Notes: a model not told the origin generated them from the sequence alone. Numbered from the stretch's first letter, positions 8,041 to 17,926 are shown. The stretch: 64,000 nucleotides of DNA from Halobacteriales archaeon QH_7_65_31 (GCA_003021785.1 PXQU01000001.1:62001-126000); one strand, 5' to 3'. Numbers and translations: made by a program.

Positions 8041-8813
8041 CGGAGGCTGAGATCGACGGTGAACCGCTGGATGATGACGCGTTCGGTCTGGTGTTCGTAC
8101 ACGACGACACCGTTCGCGGGGTCGTTCTCACCATTGACAGCTGTGGGACTTTCTTCACCACTGACAGCTGTGAGATTTTCCCGCTGGAAGTAGCGGTCCC
8201 ACGCTGCTGCTCGGGCGGGTGTCGTCTCTATTCGTATCTCAACGGTGTAGGGTGAATTTTTACTTCGATGGGCGAGTAGCCGCTCTGCCCCGCTGCTTGC
8301 GACGACTTGGACGGGTGAGCCGGTCGAGACGCTATCAGCGCCGGTGAACAGCACCAGCGGGAGATTCGTCCGACTCTCGTTGAACAGGAACGGCGGATCG
8401 TCGATCATCGCGACCCGTCCCGGGCCGCTGCGGAACCGCGCACCGAGCGCCAGCCCGACCGACTGATCGTCGATTGTGTGCGTGAAGCGACTACTCACCC
8501 GACTGTAGCTAAACAGACTGGTCCCGTTCCGCGAGATCTCGACACTCACGTCGAACTGTCCGCCGATCGACAGGGTTCCGCCGTTCGGCTTCAGCTCGGT
8601 CGCGCGCCGCGGAACTCCCGTCCGGTACACCGTCTGAACGCTCTTGTCCAGAATCGCGACACCGCTCGTTGCGGCATCGATGCGAGCGTTCTGCTGTGTC
8701 GAGGTGACCGCACCGACGCCGTTTCCGAGGACGAACGCGATCGTCACCGTCACGACGGAGAACACGAGAATGTAGCTGAGCACCTCCGAGACGCCGCGCT
8801 CGTCGGGCGTCAT
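8037..8813 (-). CDS. Prepilin-like protein, last gene of the pilus operon
   Basis: The 258-residue protein begins MTPDERGVSEVLSYILVFS, a prepilin-like leader (E-R-G-V-S-E) with one N-terminal hydrophobic helix. The ectodomain is Ser/Thr-rich and mostly beta. It is related in style to the 547-residue protein on the opposite strand: both have W-x-R-Y-F-x-R-x-N/R-like stretches (AWDRYFQREN here, AWGRYFERRV there). Its start overlaps the stop of the upstream 145-residue gene by 4 bp, implying translational coupling. It is probably a minor pilin subunit exported by the PilB/PilC machinery encoded upstream. Confidence 0.82.
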   Translation of the reverse strand: MTPDERGVSEVLSYILVFSVVTVTIAFVLGNGVGAVTSTQQNARIDAATSGVAILDKSVQTVYRTGVPRRATELKPNGGTLSIGGQFDVSVEISRNGTSLFSYSRVSSRFTHTIDDQSVGLALGARFRSGPGRVAMIDDPPFLFNESRTNLPLVLFTGADSVSTGSPVQVVASSGAERLLAHRSKNSPYTVEIRIETTPARAAAWDRYFQRENLTAVSGEESPTAVNGENDPANGVVVYEHQTERVIIQRFTVDLSLR

Positions 8814-9247
8814 CGTGTCTCACCGATCGATAGTTCCCTGTTACCGTCGTTGTTGTACCGGATCGCGATATCCGTCCCCTGTGCCATCGAGTCGGTGAGC
8901 GGGCTGGTCGTCACGACGGACACCCGGACGGTCACCGCAGGGTTGGTCGTCGAGAGCACCAGCTGTTCGCCGCTCGCGTCGAGCCGAACCCGGTAGTTCA
9001 TCCCGACGGCGCGGTCGGGAATCCCCGGCTCGACGTACACGGTCCCCTCGCGGGTCGCGAGCGTATCGGCCGCGGTGAGCTGTGTCGCTATCCGCTCGCC
9101 GATGACGGTGAGCTGATCGCGGATCGCCTGCTCCTGTCGGTTCTCGACGAACGTCCCGACGCCGGCGACGAGAGAGACGATGAGCAGCGTCGCGACCGCG
9201 ATCGAGAGCACGTAGCCGATAGCGGACGACTGCGCTCGCTCGCGCAT
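8810..9247 (-). CDS. Small prepilin-like protein
   Basis: The 145-residue protein starts MRERAQSSAIGYVLSIAVA, a prepilin-like leader and single hydrophobic helix, followed by a small beta-rich ectodomain that ends in RYNNDGNRELSIG. It fits the small haloarchaeal pilin-like families found in such operons (DUF7266-like, a tentative label). It lies 2 nt after the adhesin gene and overlaps the next gene by 4 bp, so it belongs to one transcript. It is expected to sit in the membrane before assembly into a pilus or pseudopilus. Confidence 0.82.
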   Translation of the reverse strand: MRERAQSSAIGYVLSIAVATLLIVSLVAGVGTFVENRQEQAIRDQLTVIGERIATQLTAADTLATREGTVYVEPGIPDRAVGMNYRVRLDASGEQLVLSTTNPAVTVRVSVVTTSPLTDSMAQGTDIAIRYNNDGNRELSIGETR

Positions 9248-9249
9248 CC

Positions 9250-11901
9250 TCAGGCCACCCCCGTTCTCGGGTCCACGCTGACCGGCTCATCGCCGAATAG
9301 TATCCGCCTGATGTCGCCGGACAGCGTGACGTAGTAGAGGGTGTCGTCGTTGCTGTTGACGTAGATCACGTCGCGACGCCCGTCACCGTTCCAATCGAAG
9401 ATTGTCACCGGGCTGTACTCATTGGGCGCCACATCGGTACTCGGGGTTACGAGATTTTCGTTCGCATCGCGCAGGTCGATATACCCGCTCCCAGCCGTGA
9501 ACGGGAGGCGGTGATCGCCGGAGTCAATCCTGTCCCCGTCGCCGTTCACGTCGATGCGTCGCGGCTGTCCTATCCCAGATACGGAGTTAATCGATTGCTG
9601 GCTTGACTGTGGCTGTCTGGCTCCGTCGTCGATCCACCACACCTGCTGTGAGTCCCCGATGTAGACGAGATCGCCGTCACCGTCGGCGTTGAAATCGTCA
9701 ATACCGGCGACCGACTTCCCGCCGCCGGCATTGGCGACGTCCGTCTCGGGCACGACCGACGGGCCCGCGTCCGTGCTGACTTGGTATATTTGTGGATCGC
9801 CGCTTTCCTGACCAGTGCCAGCGTAAAAGACGGCGAATTTACCCTTCCACTCCCCGGTCGCGAGCAGTGTACTGTCGAAGTTAGAGTCCGGGTTATCCGG
9901 TGAGATCGGTGCTTCCGTAGCGCCGGTATCCACCAGTAGTTCGCCCTCACCGTTGGCGTCGATAACCATGAGCGAGCCGTTGTCTGCGACGTACGGTATC
10001 TCGGCCACGCCGTCGGCGTCGAGATCGACCTGCTTCGGGCCGATTGCCTGAACGCCCGTTACTCCGTAGTCGGTTCGCGCGCCGTCGGGGGTGCGACTGT
10101 ACAGGCGGCCGGTGTCGGGTGACGTGTAGACGATCGCGTCCCGGTCGGTGTACGACGGCCGCGGCACGTCCAGCGAGACGCTGCGTCCGTGTGCCGTCGG
10201 CTCGTCGGGAGCGACCCTGACTGTGGCGCGTCTGGATAGCTCGCTCGTGTCGTACGTCACCGGAACGTTGACTGCGTAAACCGCGGGACCGGCGTACGGC
10301 TCGCGATCACCCGTCGGCGGGTAGACGTTCGCCGTCTGTACGTCGGTGCTCGCACTCGCCCCCGTGGCGAGCGTCAGCTCGTAGCTGCCGGAGATCCGAT
10401 CGCCGTTCCGGAAGGCGATATCGTACGGCCGCGACAGCCCCGGCGCGAACGGGAACACCTGCCGTCCGTTCACCTCGCCGGTCGTCACGTCGACCGACAG
10501 CCCGGTGTTCGAGCGAGCGTGGATATCGACCGTGCCGTCGGGCGCGATCGTCGCGACGGTGAACTGCCCGCTCGGCGCGCTCTCGAAGATGTGGAGTTCC
10601 CAACTCTTCCCGTCGCTGCCGGTGAGTTCGACGTAGAAGGTGTCTGCGTTCTCGATGGCCGTCGCGTCGTCGCTGTCGGCGTCGTCCACGCTCGCGAGTG
10701 TATCCATGTCGGTCGTCTCGATCTCGAACTGCCGGACGGTGGCGCTCTCCGCGAGCGTCCAGTCGGGCGAATCGGGAGCGGCCCCCGACTCGCCGAGTGC
10801 GAGATAGCCGTCTCGGGGGACGGGACCGACGCGGAACGGCGGCTCCGGCGTCCCGTCGTCGTCGCTGTCACCGGTCCGACCGCCGCCGTCCGCGAGCGTC
10901 TCCTCGACGGTGACGGTCTTCCGGAGCGTGTCGACGTTGCCGGTCGCGTCGCTCACGTCGAGCGTGACGGTGTAGTCACCGGTCGCTGTCGGGGTGAACG
11001 TCGGCGTCTCGCCCGAGCGGCTGGCGGTACTCCCGTCGGGAGCCTTGATACTCCAGTCGTAGCTGGTGATGTTGCTGTCGCCATCTGTCGTCGCCGTCGC
11101 ATTAAACTCGACTACTTCATCGACGATAGCGACGGTCGGCGCGTGTGCGAAGCGCGCATGGGGCGGCGGTCCGCTGCTACTACTGTCGTAGACGGCGACC
11201 CACGCGCTTACCGTTCGTGTCGGACCGTTCGAATCGCGCACAGTCAGTGTCACGTTCCAGAAGCCTGACTCGTCCGGTGTGATACTGGGAGTCGGTCCAG
11301 CATTGTCGGCGGTGATCGAGTTTGCCCCTTCGGTCACCTCCCAGTCGTACGAGAGATCATCGCTTGTGGAGTCGTAATCTGTCGTCTTCGATGCATCGAG
11401 TGGAAGCTGATTGCCAGCGACGATCCAGTCGTTTCCGTCTCCATTGTCGTCGTAGGTGAACGAGGGGTGAACAGGCCGCGTGCTCGTGCTCGTGCTCGGA
11501 CAGTTCGAGTGCAACGCGAGAAACGTACAGTCGCTGTCCTGTTGGATGATGATACCGTCTTCGAGCCGGACGGAATCGACGGTCGCGTACGCCGCCTGCC
11601 CTCCTGCGTACTGGCGACCGAAGAGGTCGTTCGTCACGAAGGTGGCATCGAGCACCGCATCTTCGAGCGCGGTACGGTCGCTCTTCCGGCGATCGTTGAT
11701 AGCGTCGAGCGTCCGCCCGAGCTCTCGTGACAGCTCGCCTTCGTAGTCGTCGGCAGCGAGCGTCTGCCCGGCCGCGCCACGCGTCTGGAGGTCGTCGGTG
11801 TATAACGCGCCGTTGAGCACGATGACGAGTGCGGTCAGGAACAGCGCGAGCACTAACCCGCCGATGAGCAGCTGTTGACCGCGGTCAGTTACGACTGCCA
11901 T
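9250..11901 (-). CDS. Giant prepilin-like protein with PKD domains and FG-GAP/VCBS-like repeats; candidate pilus-tip adhesin
   Basis: This 883-residue protein begins MAVVTDRGQQLLIGGLVLAL (prepilin-type R-G-Q plus one hydrophobic helix). Two PKD/Ig-like domains follow: one around 150-235 (DLSYDWEVTEG... FWNVTLTVRD) and one around 250-325 (ITSYDWSIKAPDG... DYTVTLDVSD). A central beta region comes next. The C-terminal third has repeated Ca-binding-type loops (DLDADGVAEIPYV, DFNADGDGDLVYIG, DWNGDGRRDVIYV) typical of FG-GAP/VCBS propeller blades. Proteins at this operon position in other haloarchaea are usually much smaller, to my knowledge. It overlaps the upstream gene by 13 bp and is 2 nt from the downstream one. 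It is likely a surface adhesin at a pilus tip. Confidence 0.82.
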   Translation of the reverse strand: MAVVTDRGQQLLIGGLVLALFLTALVIVLNGALYTDDLQTRGAAGQTLAADDYEGELSRELGRTLDAINDRRKSDRTALEDAVLDATFVTNDLFGRQYAGGQAAYATVDSVRLEDGIIIQQDSDCTFLALHSNCPSTSTSTRPVHPSFTYDDNGDGNDWIVAGNQLPLDASKTTDYDSTSDDLSYDWEVTEGANSITADNAGPTPSITPDESGFWNVTLTVRDSNGPTRTVSAWVAVYDSSSSGPPPHARFAHAPTVAIVDEVVEFNATATTDGDSNITSYDWSIKAPDGSTASRSGETPTFTPTATGDYTVTLDVSDATGNVDTLRKTVTVEETLADGGGRTGDSDDDGTPEPPFRVGPVPRDGYLALGESGAAPDSPDWTLAESATVRQFEIETTDMDTLASVDDADSDDATAIENADTFYVELTGSDGKSWELHIFESAPSGQFTVATIAPDGTVDIHARSNTGLSVDVTTGEVNGRQVFPFAPGLSRPYDIAFRNGDRISGSYELTLATGASASTDVQTANVYPPTGDREPYAGPAVYAVNVPVTYDTSELSRRATVRVAPDEPTAHGRSVSLDVPRPSYTDRDAIVYTSPDTGRLYSRTPDGARTDYGVTGVQAIGPKQVDLDADGVAEIPYVADNGSLMVIDANGEGELLVDTGATEAPISPDNPDSNFDSTLLATGEWKGKFAVFYAGTGQESGDPQIYQVSTDAGPSVVPETDVANAGGGKSVAGIDDFNADGDGDLVYIGDSQQVWWIDDGARQPQSSQQSINSVSGIGQPRRIDVNGDGDRIDSGDHRLPFTAGSGYIDLRDANENLVTPSTDVAPNEYSPVTIFDWNGDGRRDVIYVNSNDDTLYYVTLSGDIRRILFGDEPVSVDPRTGVA

Positions 11902-12530
11902 GCGATGATCTGCACCTCCACGACAGTGTATACCGGGCCGTCGCCCAACGCGGGTTCGTCCACGTAGAAGTTCTCCGCCGCCGGCTGGTCCAGCTGTACC
12001 TCCGACCCGTTATCATGGAGAAGCGGAGTCCCATCTTCGGCAAGCAACACGTCGTCGTCGTACAGGGTAATATACGTGCTCGCTGAGACGGCCGAATCAG
12101 ACGGAGTTCCCTGATAGATGAGCGACGTGCGTTCACTGCTGAACTGTCCTGCTCCTGTCGGTGTCGGTGATCGAACGTAGAGATTATACGAGATACCGCG
12201 CTCCCTGAACGCGTCTCTCAGTCTCCCCCCGAGTTCGAGTCCGCGTGTCGCGAGCACCCCTCCGCTCGTATAGCCCTTGTCACCAGCGCCGTGAAACTGC
12301 TCCTTATCCGGGTTCCAGTACAGAATCGCCTCGCGGATCTCCCCCTGACTCGCGGCTCCCGACAGCACGTCGGTCGCGAGCTCCTGCTGGCGCTCTTCGA
12401 GATACTGGTTCGTCGTCGAAGCCGACAGCGGCGTGATGATCGACGACTGGAGGATGAACACGACGGCGGCCAACACGAGCACCGAGGCGGCGACCCCCTC
12501 CAGCGTCCATGTCTGTCCGCGCGTCACCAC
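11889..12530 (-). CDS. Prepilin-like protein
   Basis: The 213-residue protein begins MVTRGQTWTLEGVAASVLVL, an R-G-Q prepilin-like leader with one hydrophobic helix and an extracellular mixed domain. It resembles a conserved haloarchaeal pilus-operon family (DUF7288-like, tentative). It overlaps the upstream gene by 7 bp and the adhesin gene by 13 bp, consistent with tight operon coupling. It is likely a minor pilin or an assembly component. Confidence 0.82.
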   Translation of the reverse strand: MVTRGQTWTLEGVAASVLVLAAVVFILQSSIITPLSASTTNQYLEERQQELATDVLSGAASQGEIREAILYWNPDKEQFHGAGDKGYTSGGVLATRGLELGGRLRDAFRERGISYNLYVRSPTPTGAGQFSSERTSLIYQGTPSDSAVSASTYITLYDDDVLLAEDGTPLLHDNGSEVQLDQPAAENFYVDEPALGDGPVYTVVEVQIIAWQS

Positions 12531-13036
12531 ACCGTCACCTCCACGCGGACCTGCTCGCCGTCGAGGGTGACGAGCCGCGACACGGTCGTCGCTCGCGCGG
12601 GCACGTCGCCGGATGACGGCGTCTGGCGTTCGAGTGCTATCGGTGGGTCTGACGGCACGGACGATTCGCCGCTCGGCTCGATCGTTCCGTCGAGCGTCGC
12701 CGTCTCGCCGTCGTCGACGATCTCGACGCGCACGTTCTTGTCGCCGATACCGAGGGCGTCACCGAGCGAGCGAGAGCTGTCGTAGTCACAGTCGTCGATG
12801 TCAACGTCGGCGAAGAAGCCGATCGTGCAGACGGGCGCGAGCGTCCCCGGATCGGAACCGGCCAACAGCGTATCTACGAGCCGCGTCGCCGCGCGGTTGG
12901 CCGCGACCGGCTGGCCCTGTGTGACCTCGAACGGCGAGAACACCGTCGGGACGAACAGGAAGACGAACGACACCGTCACGAGAAAGAGGCTCATGCCGAT
13001 TGCGAAGTCGATGTTCGTCTGTCCGCGCCGGCTCAT
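12524..13036 (-). CDS. Prepilin-like protein
   Basis: The 170-residue protein starts MSRRGQTNIDFAIGMSLFLV, with a prepilin-like R-G-Q leader and one hydrophobic helix. The ectodomain contains Cys residues in CTIGFFADVDIDDC. It resembles the DUF7287-type haloarchaeal pilus-operon proteins (tentative). Its start overlaps the stop of the PilC-like gene by 4 bp, so it is the first pilin-like gene read after the machinery genes. Confidence 0.82.
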   Translation of the reverse strand: MSRRGQTNIDFAIGMSLFLVTVSFVFLFVPTVFSPFEVTQGQPVAANRAATRLVDTLLAGSDPGTLAPVCTIGFFADVDIDDCDYDSSRSLGDALGIGDKNVRVEIVDDGETATLDGTIEPSGESSVPSDPPIALERQTPSSGDVPARATTVSRLVTLDGEQVRVEVTVW

Positions 13037-15060
13037 ACGGCCAGAAACACCAGAAGTGGAAGCGTTATCAGGACGACCGAGAACTTCACGCCGTTGAGCA
13101 GCTTTCCCGACCGCATGTAGCCGGAGATGAACCCCGCCGCGACGGCCTGAATCGTCACGGCGTGGAAGAAGAACATCTCCAGCTGCTCGACGTTGACGCT
13201 GCTCCCGAAGCCACCGCCGCCGACGCCCGCTGCACTGCTGCCACCGCCACTCCCTGATCCCGCAGCCGCGAGATCCGCCATCGGGCCGAGGAACCGCAGC
13301 TTCAGGATGGCGATGACGCCCAGCATCGTCATGAACGCCATGATGATGATAACCATCTGCATCTGTGCGCCCTGCTTCTGTTCGCGGGCGAGATCGTCCT
13401 GATTCTCCGAGGCCTGTGCAGCCGTCGAGAGCACGTCCGTGATCTCCGAGGAGGCCTCCTGTGCCTCGCTGACGAGCTTGATCGATCGCGCCAGCCGCGG
13501 CACGTGGAACTTGTTGTTCATCTCCACGAGCGCCTGTTTCACCGACGTGCCGTAGGTCACCTTCCCGCGGATGATCTCGAACTCCTGAGCCAGCTTCCCG
13601 GAGGAGGTGTCTGCGACGGTCCCGAACGATTCGAGCAGCGTCTGACCGGTGTCGTTCGCGGACGCCAGCTTCCGGAGCGAGTCGGTCAGGTTCCCGGTGA
13701 TACCGGCGCGTTTCGACTGCCGGAGCTGGTAGAACACGGCGTACGGAAGCCCCATCACGTACACCGGGAGGTAGACGAGGACTACCGTCGCCGAGAGATA
13801 CGATTCGACGAATCCGGAGACCGTGGTCGGGACGAGCCCGGACGTGATACCGAACGCAACAATGGCGACCGCGACCGGCAGCGTGAGAAACAGCGTGAAC
13901 TCCGGGCGCTCGCGAAACAGCACGTGCGGGCGCTTCAGGATTGCGGCCAGCCGCATCCGGCCCTCTCGCGAGCGGATCGTCCCGAACAGCGATCGGTCGG
14001 TGTCGTAGCTGTCGATGGGCCCCACCGAGAGGATGGAGTCCGGCTCCTGAAACTCCACGTTGCTCGGACGGAGATACCCGTCGCCGGGGTCGTCCTGTTT
14101 CACCGTCGAGATCATGACGATGAACGCGACCGACAACAGCGGGATCAGCGCGTAGACGGTTCCGGTCAGCAGCGTCGTCTTCGGACCGCTCATCAGCGAG
14201 ACGGCCACCATCGTGATGATGAGCAACAGCGGAAACAGCGACAGCGTCAGATACATCTCGCCGAACAGCTGGAGCGTCTCCAGTGTCGCCTCCTGCTGCT
14301 GTTTGGCCGTTCGCATGTGCTTGTCCTTCTTCTGATCGAGAAACTCCGTCATATCACCGCCAGAGGCGAGAATCGAGAGCATATCGGTGAGAAACTGCGC
14401 GAACTCGTCGGAGGGAGTCTGTGTCGAGCGGTTCCGGATCGTCGTCCGGTAGGCGGTGTCGAAGTAGCCCGTCTCGTTCAGAATGACCTGAAACTCCCGG
14501 GACACCTCGCCGTACACGTCGTCGGCCTCGGCGACAGCTTCCAGAATCTCCATCTGGTTCAGCCCGCCGATCGAGAGCGCGTACATGAACGAGATGGCGT
14601 CGGGCATCAGGACGTTGATCTCGCGTTTCCGCGCGCCCGACTGCACCCAGAGGTTCCCGACCGGCGCACCGAAGCCGGCGACGAAGCCGATCGAGCCGAG
14701 CAGAAACCCGGCGAGGAGGATGAACGCCGGGACGCGAAGCGTTTCGAGCGTGGCCGCGAGCGTCGGATTCGAGACGACGACGTTCGTGACCGACGCGAGA
14801 TCCGGATTGACGATCAGTAAGACGCCGTACGCCAGCGCGACACCGGCGAACCACAGCGCCAGCCCGAGGATGACACCGTAGCCCAGCGCGACGGCGAGAA
14901 ACATCTCCACGGGGTCGTCGCGGAGACACTCCGCGAGCTTGTCGTCGACGGTCGCGACGAAATCGGAGTCCTCGCCGAACAGCCGCTTGTACAGCGGAAA
15001 CAGCCGGTCGCCCATCCGCTCGCGCGGCGGTCGTGACGTACCGGCTGTCGGTGCGGCCAT
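13033..15060 (-). CDS. pilC: PilC/TadC-type type IV pilus membrane platform protein (T2SF family)
   Basis: The 675-residue polytopic protein has two T2SF modules. Each has a helical cytoplasmic region with typical spacing (for example GLNQMEILEAVAEADDVYG and ANDTGQTLLESFGTVADTS) followed by paired hydrophobic segments, with more at the N- and C-termini. It forms the inner platform on which the secretion ATPase drives pilin polymerisation. The length suits archaeal PilC/TadC. Its start overlaps the ATPase stop by one base, the classic pilB-pilC arrangement. A Gly/Ser-rich linker (AAGSGSGGGSSAAG) precedes the last helices. Confidence 0.92.
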   Translation of the reverse strand: MAAPTAGTSRPPRERMGDRLFPLYKRLFGEDSDFVATVDDKLAECLRDDPVEMFLAVALGYGVILGLALWFAGVALAYGVLLIVNPDLASVTNVVVSNPTLAATLETLRVPAFILLAGFLLGSIGFVAGFGAPVGNLWVQSGARKREINVLMPDAISFMYALSIGGLNQMEILEAVAEADDVYGEVSREFQVILNETGYFDTAYRTTIRNRSTQTPSDEFAQFLTDMLSILASGGDMTEFLDQKKDKHMRTAKQQQEATLETLQLFGEMYLTLSLFPLLLIITMVAVSLMSGPKTTLLTGTVYALIPLLSVAFIVMISTVKQDDPGDGYLRPSNVEFQEPDSILSVGPIDSYDTDRSLFGTIRSREGRMRLAAILKRPHVLFRERPEFTLFLTLPVAVAIVAFGITSGLVPTTVSGFVESYLSATVVLVYLPVYVMGLPYAVFYQLRQSKRAGITGNLTDSLRKLASANDTGQTLLESFGTVADTSSGKLAQEFEIIRGKVTYGTSVKQALVEMNNKFHVPRLARSIKLVSEAQEASSEITDVLSTAAQASENQDDLAREQKQGAQMQMVIIIMAFMTMLGVIAILKLRFLGPMADLAAAGSGSGGGSSAAGVGGGGFGSSVNVEQLEMFFFHAVTIQAVAAGFISGYMRSGKLLNGVKFSVVLITLPLLVFLAV

Positions 15061-17750
15061 CAGTCGTCACCCTCCAGCGCGTCGGTCGGGTCGATCTCTC
15101 GCTCTCGATCCGGGTTCGGTTCGTCCGTCGCTTGCTCTGTCGTCTCGACCGTCCCGACGCTGATATCGCTCTCCCCGTACGGATCGTCCGTGCCGCGGGT
15201 CGACGGCTCGAAGCCGAGTCCGACGGTTCCGTCGCCGGCGTCGGTCAGGCTGTCGGGAACCACGTCTGCCAGCACCTCGGTCACGTCGTCGGGCAGCGAG
15301 TCGCGGTACTCCGGGAACAGCACGTCCTCGGCCTTCTCCATCACGGCGCGCGTCTCGTCGATCATCGCCTCGTCGGGGTTCGGTCGCGGAACGAGCGCCT
15401 CCTTCTCGGGATCGACGTCGATCTCGACGGACTCCATGTCGCGGAGGTTATCGAGCGTCTCGAACAGCCGACCGTTCGCCATCAGCGCCAGAATCGTGTC
15501 CGGATCGTTGATGAACGCCTGTATCGCCCCCGCCACCTCGGTGTATCTGTTCAGCCCGTTCCGGATGAGATACGCCAACATCACCTTCCGGACGAACAAC
15601 TCGTGGTCGAGCGTCTCCTGTGTCCAGCCCCGGTCGAACCTGATGCGTTCGAGGATCGACGGGTTCGGCGTCGGATCGAAGGAGTCACGCTCCGCGCTCC
15701 AGACGAACACGTCCTCGACGTTGATCTCGTTGTTCTCGGCGTCGTAGTCGTTGATCGCCGAGATCGCCTGATTGCGCCGGACCTTCCGCCCCTCGACGCG
15801 GGTCTGTGCCTGAATCGAGACCAGATCCAGCGCCGTGAACATCGTCTTCGAGACGTTGATCGGATCGGTGGTGAACCGCTTCATCACCTCGCCGACCGAG
15901 TCGGCGTGGAACGTCGTGTACGTCGTGTGGCCGGTCGACATGACCTGAAACAGCGTCCGGCCCTCCTCGCCACGGATCTCCCCCATGACGATGTACTCGG
16001 GCCGCTGTCGAAGCGCCGCCTCCAGCAGATCGAACTCGTCCACGTCTCCCTTGTCGTCGTCCGAGAAGGAGGGCCGCGTGACCGAGGCGACCCAGTTGCG
16101 CTGTGGCAGCTCCACCTCGCGGGTGTCCTCGATGGAGACGATCTTCGCCTTCGAGGGGATGAACAGCGACACCGCGTTCAGCGAGGTGGTCTTCCCCGAT
16201 GCGGTCCCGCCCGCGAAGATGAGCGACTTGTTGTTCTCGATGGCGAGCCACAGGAACGCCATCTGGTCGAGCCCGAACGTGTTCCAGTTGATGAGATCGA
16301 CCGGCGTGAACGGCACGTCCTTGAACTGTCGGATCGTGTAGTTGGTCCCGTGGTCGGAGACCTCCTTGCCGAGCGTGAGCTGTGCGCGCGAGCCGTCCGG
16401 GAGCGTACAGTCCACCTGCGGCTGGCGCTTGGAGATGCCCTTCCCGGAGCGCTGTGCCAGCTTGACGGCGAACTCGTCGAGCCGCTCTTTCCCGTGGACC
16501 ATGTTCGAGATGATCTGCTCGTACTCCGTGTGGTAGACGAAGACGGGCATGTTGTAGCCGTCGACGGAGATGTCCTCGACGTTGATGTCGTGTTTCACCG
16601 GATCGATGATCTGGTAGCCGATGAAGTCGCGCTTCAGGTAGTAGACGATCTTGCGGAGCTGGTAGGTGGTGAGCGTGTCGGCGTCCTCCTCGACGACGAC
16701 CGACTCGGGACGGGCTGCGCGTCCCTTCAGCTCCGGAAGCTCGGCGGCCGGCGTGTAGATGCTCTCGTCCCGGGATCTGGTCTCGTCGGGTCGCGTCCCG
16801 TCGTCGGGCTCGCCGTCGTCGCCGAACAGTCCCGAGATCGACGACGTGAGCCGCGTCGACAGGTCGGCGTCGACGCCGTCCGTTGGCTCAGACGCCTGTC
16901 GCTCTCGCGCGCTGTAGACGCCGTACGGATCGATCTCCGGCTCCCGCGTGCTGTCGTCGTCGCCACCGAAACCCAGCCGTTCGACGGCCGATCTGAGCTG
17001 GTCGGTCGCGTCCGTCTCGTCGGGATCGGCGAGCACGCCGTACCGATCGACGTGTTTCATCGTCTCCGCCTCGATCACGTCGGCGCGCTCGACCTCCGAG
17101 CCGTCGGTCACGACGGCCTCGTCGCCCGCGTACTTCAGCGACGAGGAGAGCTTCTCGACGAGGAACTCGTGCATCTCCGTCTCGACGGCGTTGAGATGCG
17201 GCTCGACGGCGTAGTACTTCAGCTCGTTCGCCGTCGTGGACCGGTAGATGACGATGAACGAGTACGGCTCGTTCACCCAGTAGCGCTCGATCTCCTTCAG
17301 ATTCGGCTTCTTCGCCATCGGCACGGTCTTTTCGAGATCGTAGCGGGTGACGACGCTCTCGTGGCCGCGCGCGGTCGTGAAGAAGTCGTCCTCGTCTAAC
17401 CCGTCGGGAACGTCCAGCGTTCGCTCGTCGGCGACGGCATCGAGCGCGTCTGCCCGTGACTGACCGAGCGAGAGCTGCTGTTCGATGTTGTCGTACCGCC
17501 CGTCACGGATTTCGGTGATCTCCTCGTACAGGTCGCTCTCGGACGGAACCCCGACGAGCGGCCCCAGTCGGAGGTCGTCGCGCCGGAAGTCCCGCGGACG
17601 GACGGCCGGCTCCACGCGGACGATCGCCGGCTCGGACGACTCCGCCGGCTCGTCCGGCTCCTCGCCGGCGGTCGCCGACTGGTCGTCTGGCTCGACGCGC
17701 CGAACTGCCGACATCGGGTCCTCGTTCGACACCCACTCGGCGTCGCTCAT
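15060..17750 (-). CDS. pilB: PilB/TadA-type secretion ATPase of the type IV pilus
   Basis: The 896-residue protein is a VirB11-like ATPase with a long acidic N-terminal region, an N-terminal domain and a C-terminal motor. Walker A GGTASGKT is at about residues 513-520, the Asp/Walker B region reads YIVMGEIRGEE near 587, and the His box reads TTYTTFHADS near 607. It hydrolyses ATP to power pilin assembly on PilC. I chose the ATG at 17750 (MSDAEWVSNEDP) rather than 17858; a TATA-like TTTATCTA sits about 61 bp upstream, giving a short leader. It heads the seven-gene minus-strand operon ending at 8037. Confidence 0.92.
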   Translation of the reverse strand: MSDAEWVSNEDPMSAVRRVEPDDQSATAGEEPDEPAESSEPAIVRVEPAVRPRDFRRDDLRLGPLVGVPSESDLYEEITEIRDGRYDNIEQQLSLGQSRADALDAVADERTLDVPDGLDEDDFFTTARGHESVVTRYDLEKTVPMAKKPNLKEIERYWVNEPYSFIVIYRSTTANELKYYAVEPHLNAVETEMHEFLVEKLSSSLKYAGDEAVVTDGSEVERADVIEAETMKHVDRYGVLADPDETDATDQLRSAVERLGFGGDDDSTREPEIDPYGVYSARERQASEPTDGVDADLSTRLTSSISGLFGDDGEPDDGTRPDETRSRDESIYTPAAELPELKGRAARPESVVVEEDADTLTTYQLRKIVYYLKRDFIGYQIIDPVKHDINVEDISVDGYNMPVFVYHTEYEQIISNMVHGKERLDEFAVKLAQRSGKGISKRQPQVDCTLPDGSRAQLTLGKEVSDHGTNYTIRQFKDVPFTPVDLINWNTFGLDQMAFLWLAIENNKSLIFAGGTASGKTTSLNAVSLFIPSKAKIVSIEDTREVELPQRNWVASVTRPSFSDDDKGDVDEFDLLEAALRQRPEYIVMGEIRGEEGRTLFQVMSTGHTTYTTFHADSVGEVMKRFTTDPINVSKTMFTALDLVSIQAQTRVEGRKVRRNQAISAINDYDAENNEINVEDVFVWSAERDSFDPTPNPSILERIRFDRGWTQETLDHELFVRKVMLAYLIRNGLNRYTEVAGAIQAFINDPDTILALMANGRLFETLDNLRDMESVEIDVDPEKEALVPRPNPDEAMIDETRAVMEKAEDVLFPEYRDSLPDDVTEVLADVVPDSLTDAGDGTVGLGFEPSTRGTDDPYGESDISVGTVETTEQATDEPNPDREREIDPTDALEGDD

Positions 17751-17810
17751 CGGCACATCGCCTCCCGAACCGCGCTGCGGCACGCTCCTGCGGTTCGATG
17801 CCCATGCATT

Positions 17811-17818
17811 AGATAAAC
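17811..17818 (-). promoter_or_regulatory. Putative box A for the pilus operon
   Basis: On the minus strand TTTATCTA lies about 61 bp before the pilB start codon and no other box A-like element is as good nearby. It would give a leader of roughly 35 nt. Confidence 0.45.
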
Positions 17819-17926
17819 GTAGGTGAGAGACCGTGAAAAATCTGTGGAGGGTCCTCACGCGGTGAAGCCAGCGGCGGGCGCTGTCGTGCGCGTCACTGCC
17901 CGATCGGATCGACTGACCAGTGGGGG

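Noticed and set aside
15033-17399. 788-residue plus-strand ORF
   Set aside because: It is entirely antisense to the well-supported pilB gene; long antisense frames are expected in high-GC haloarchaeal DNA.
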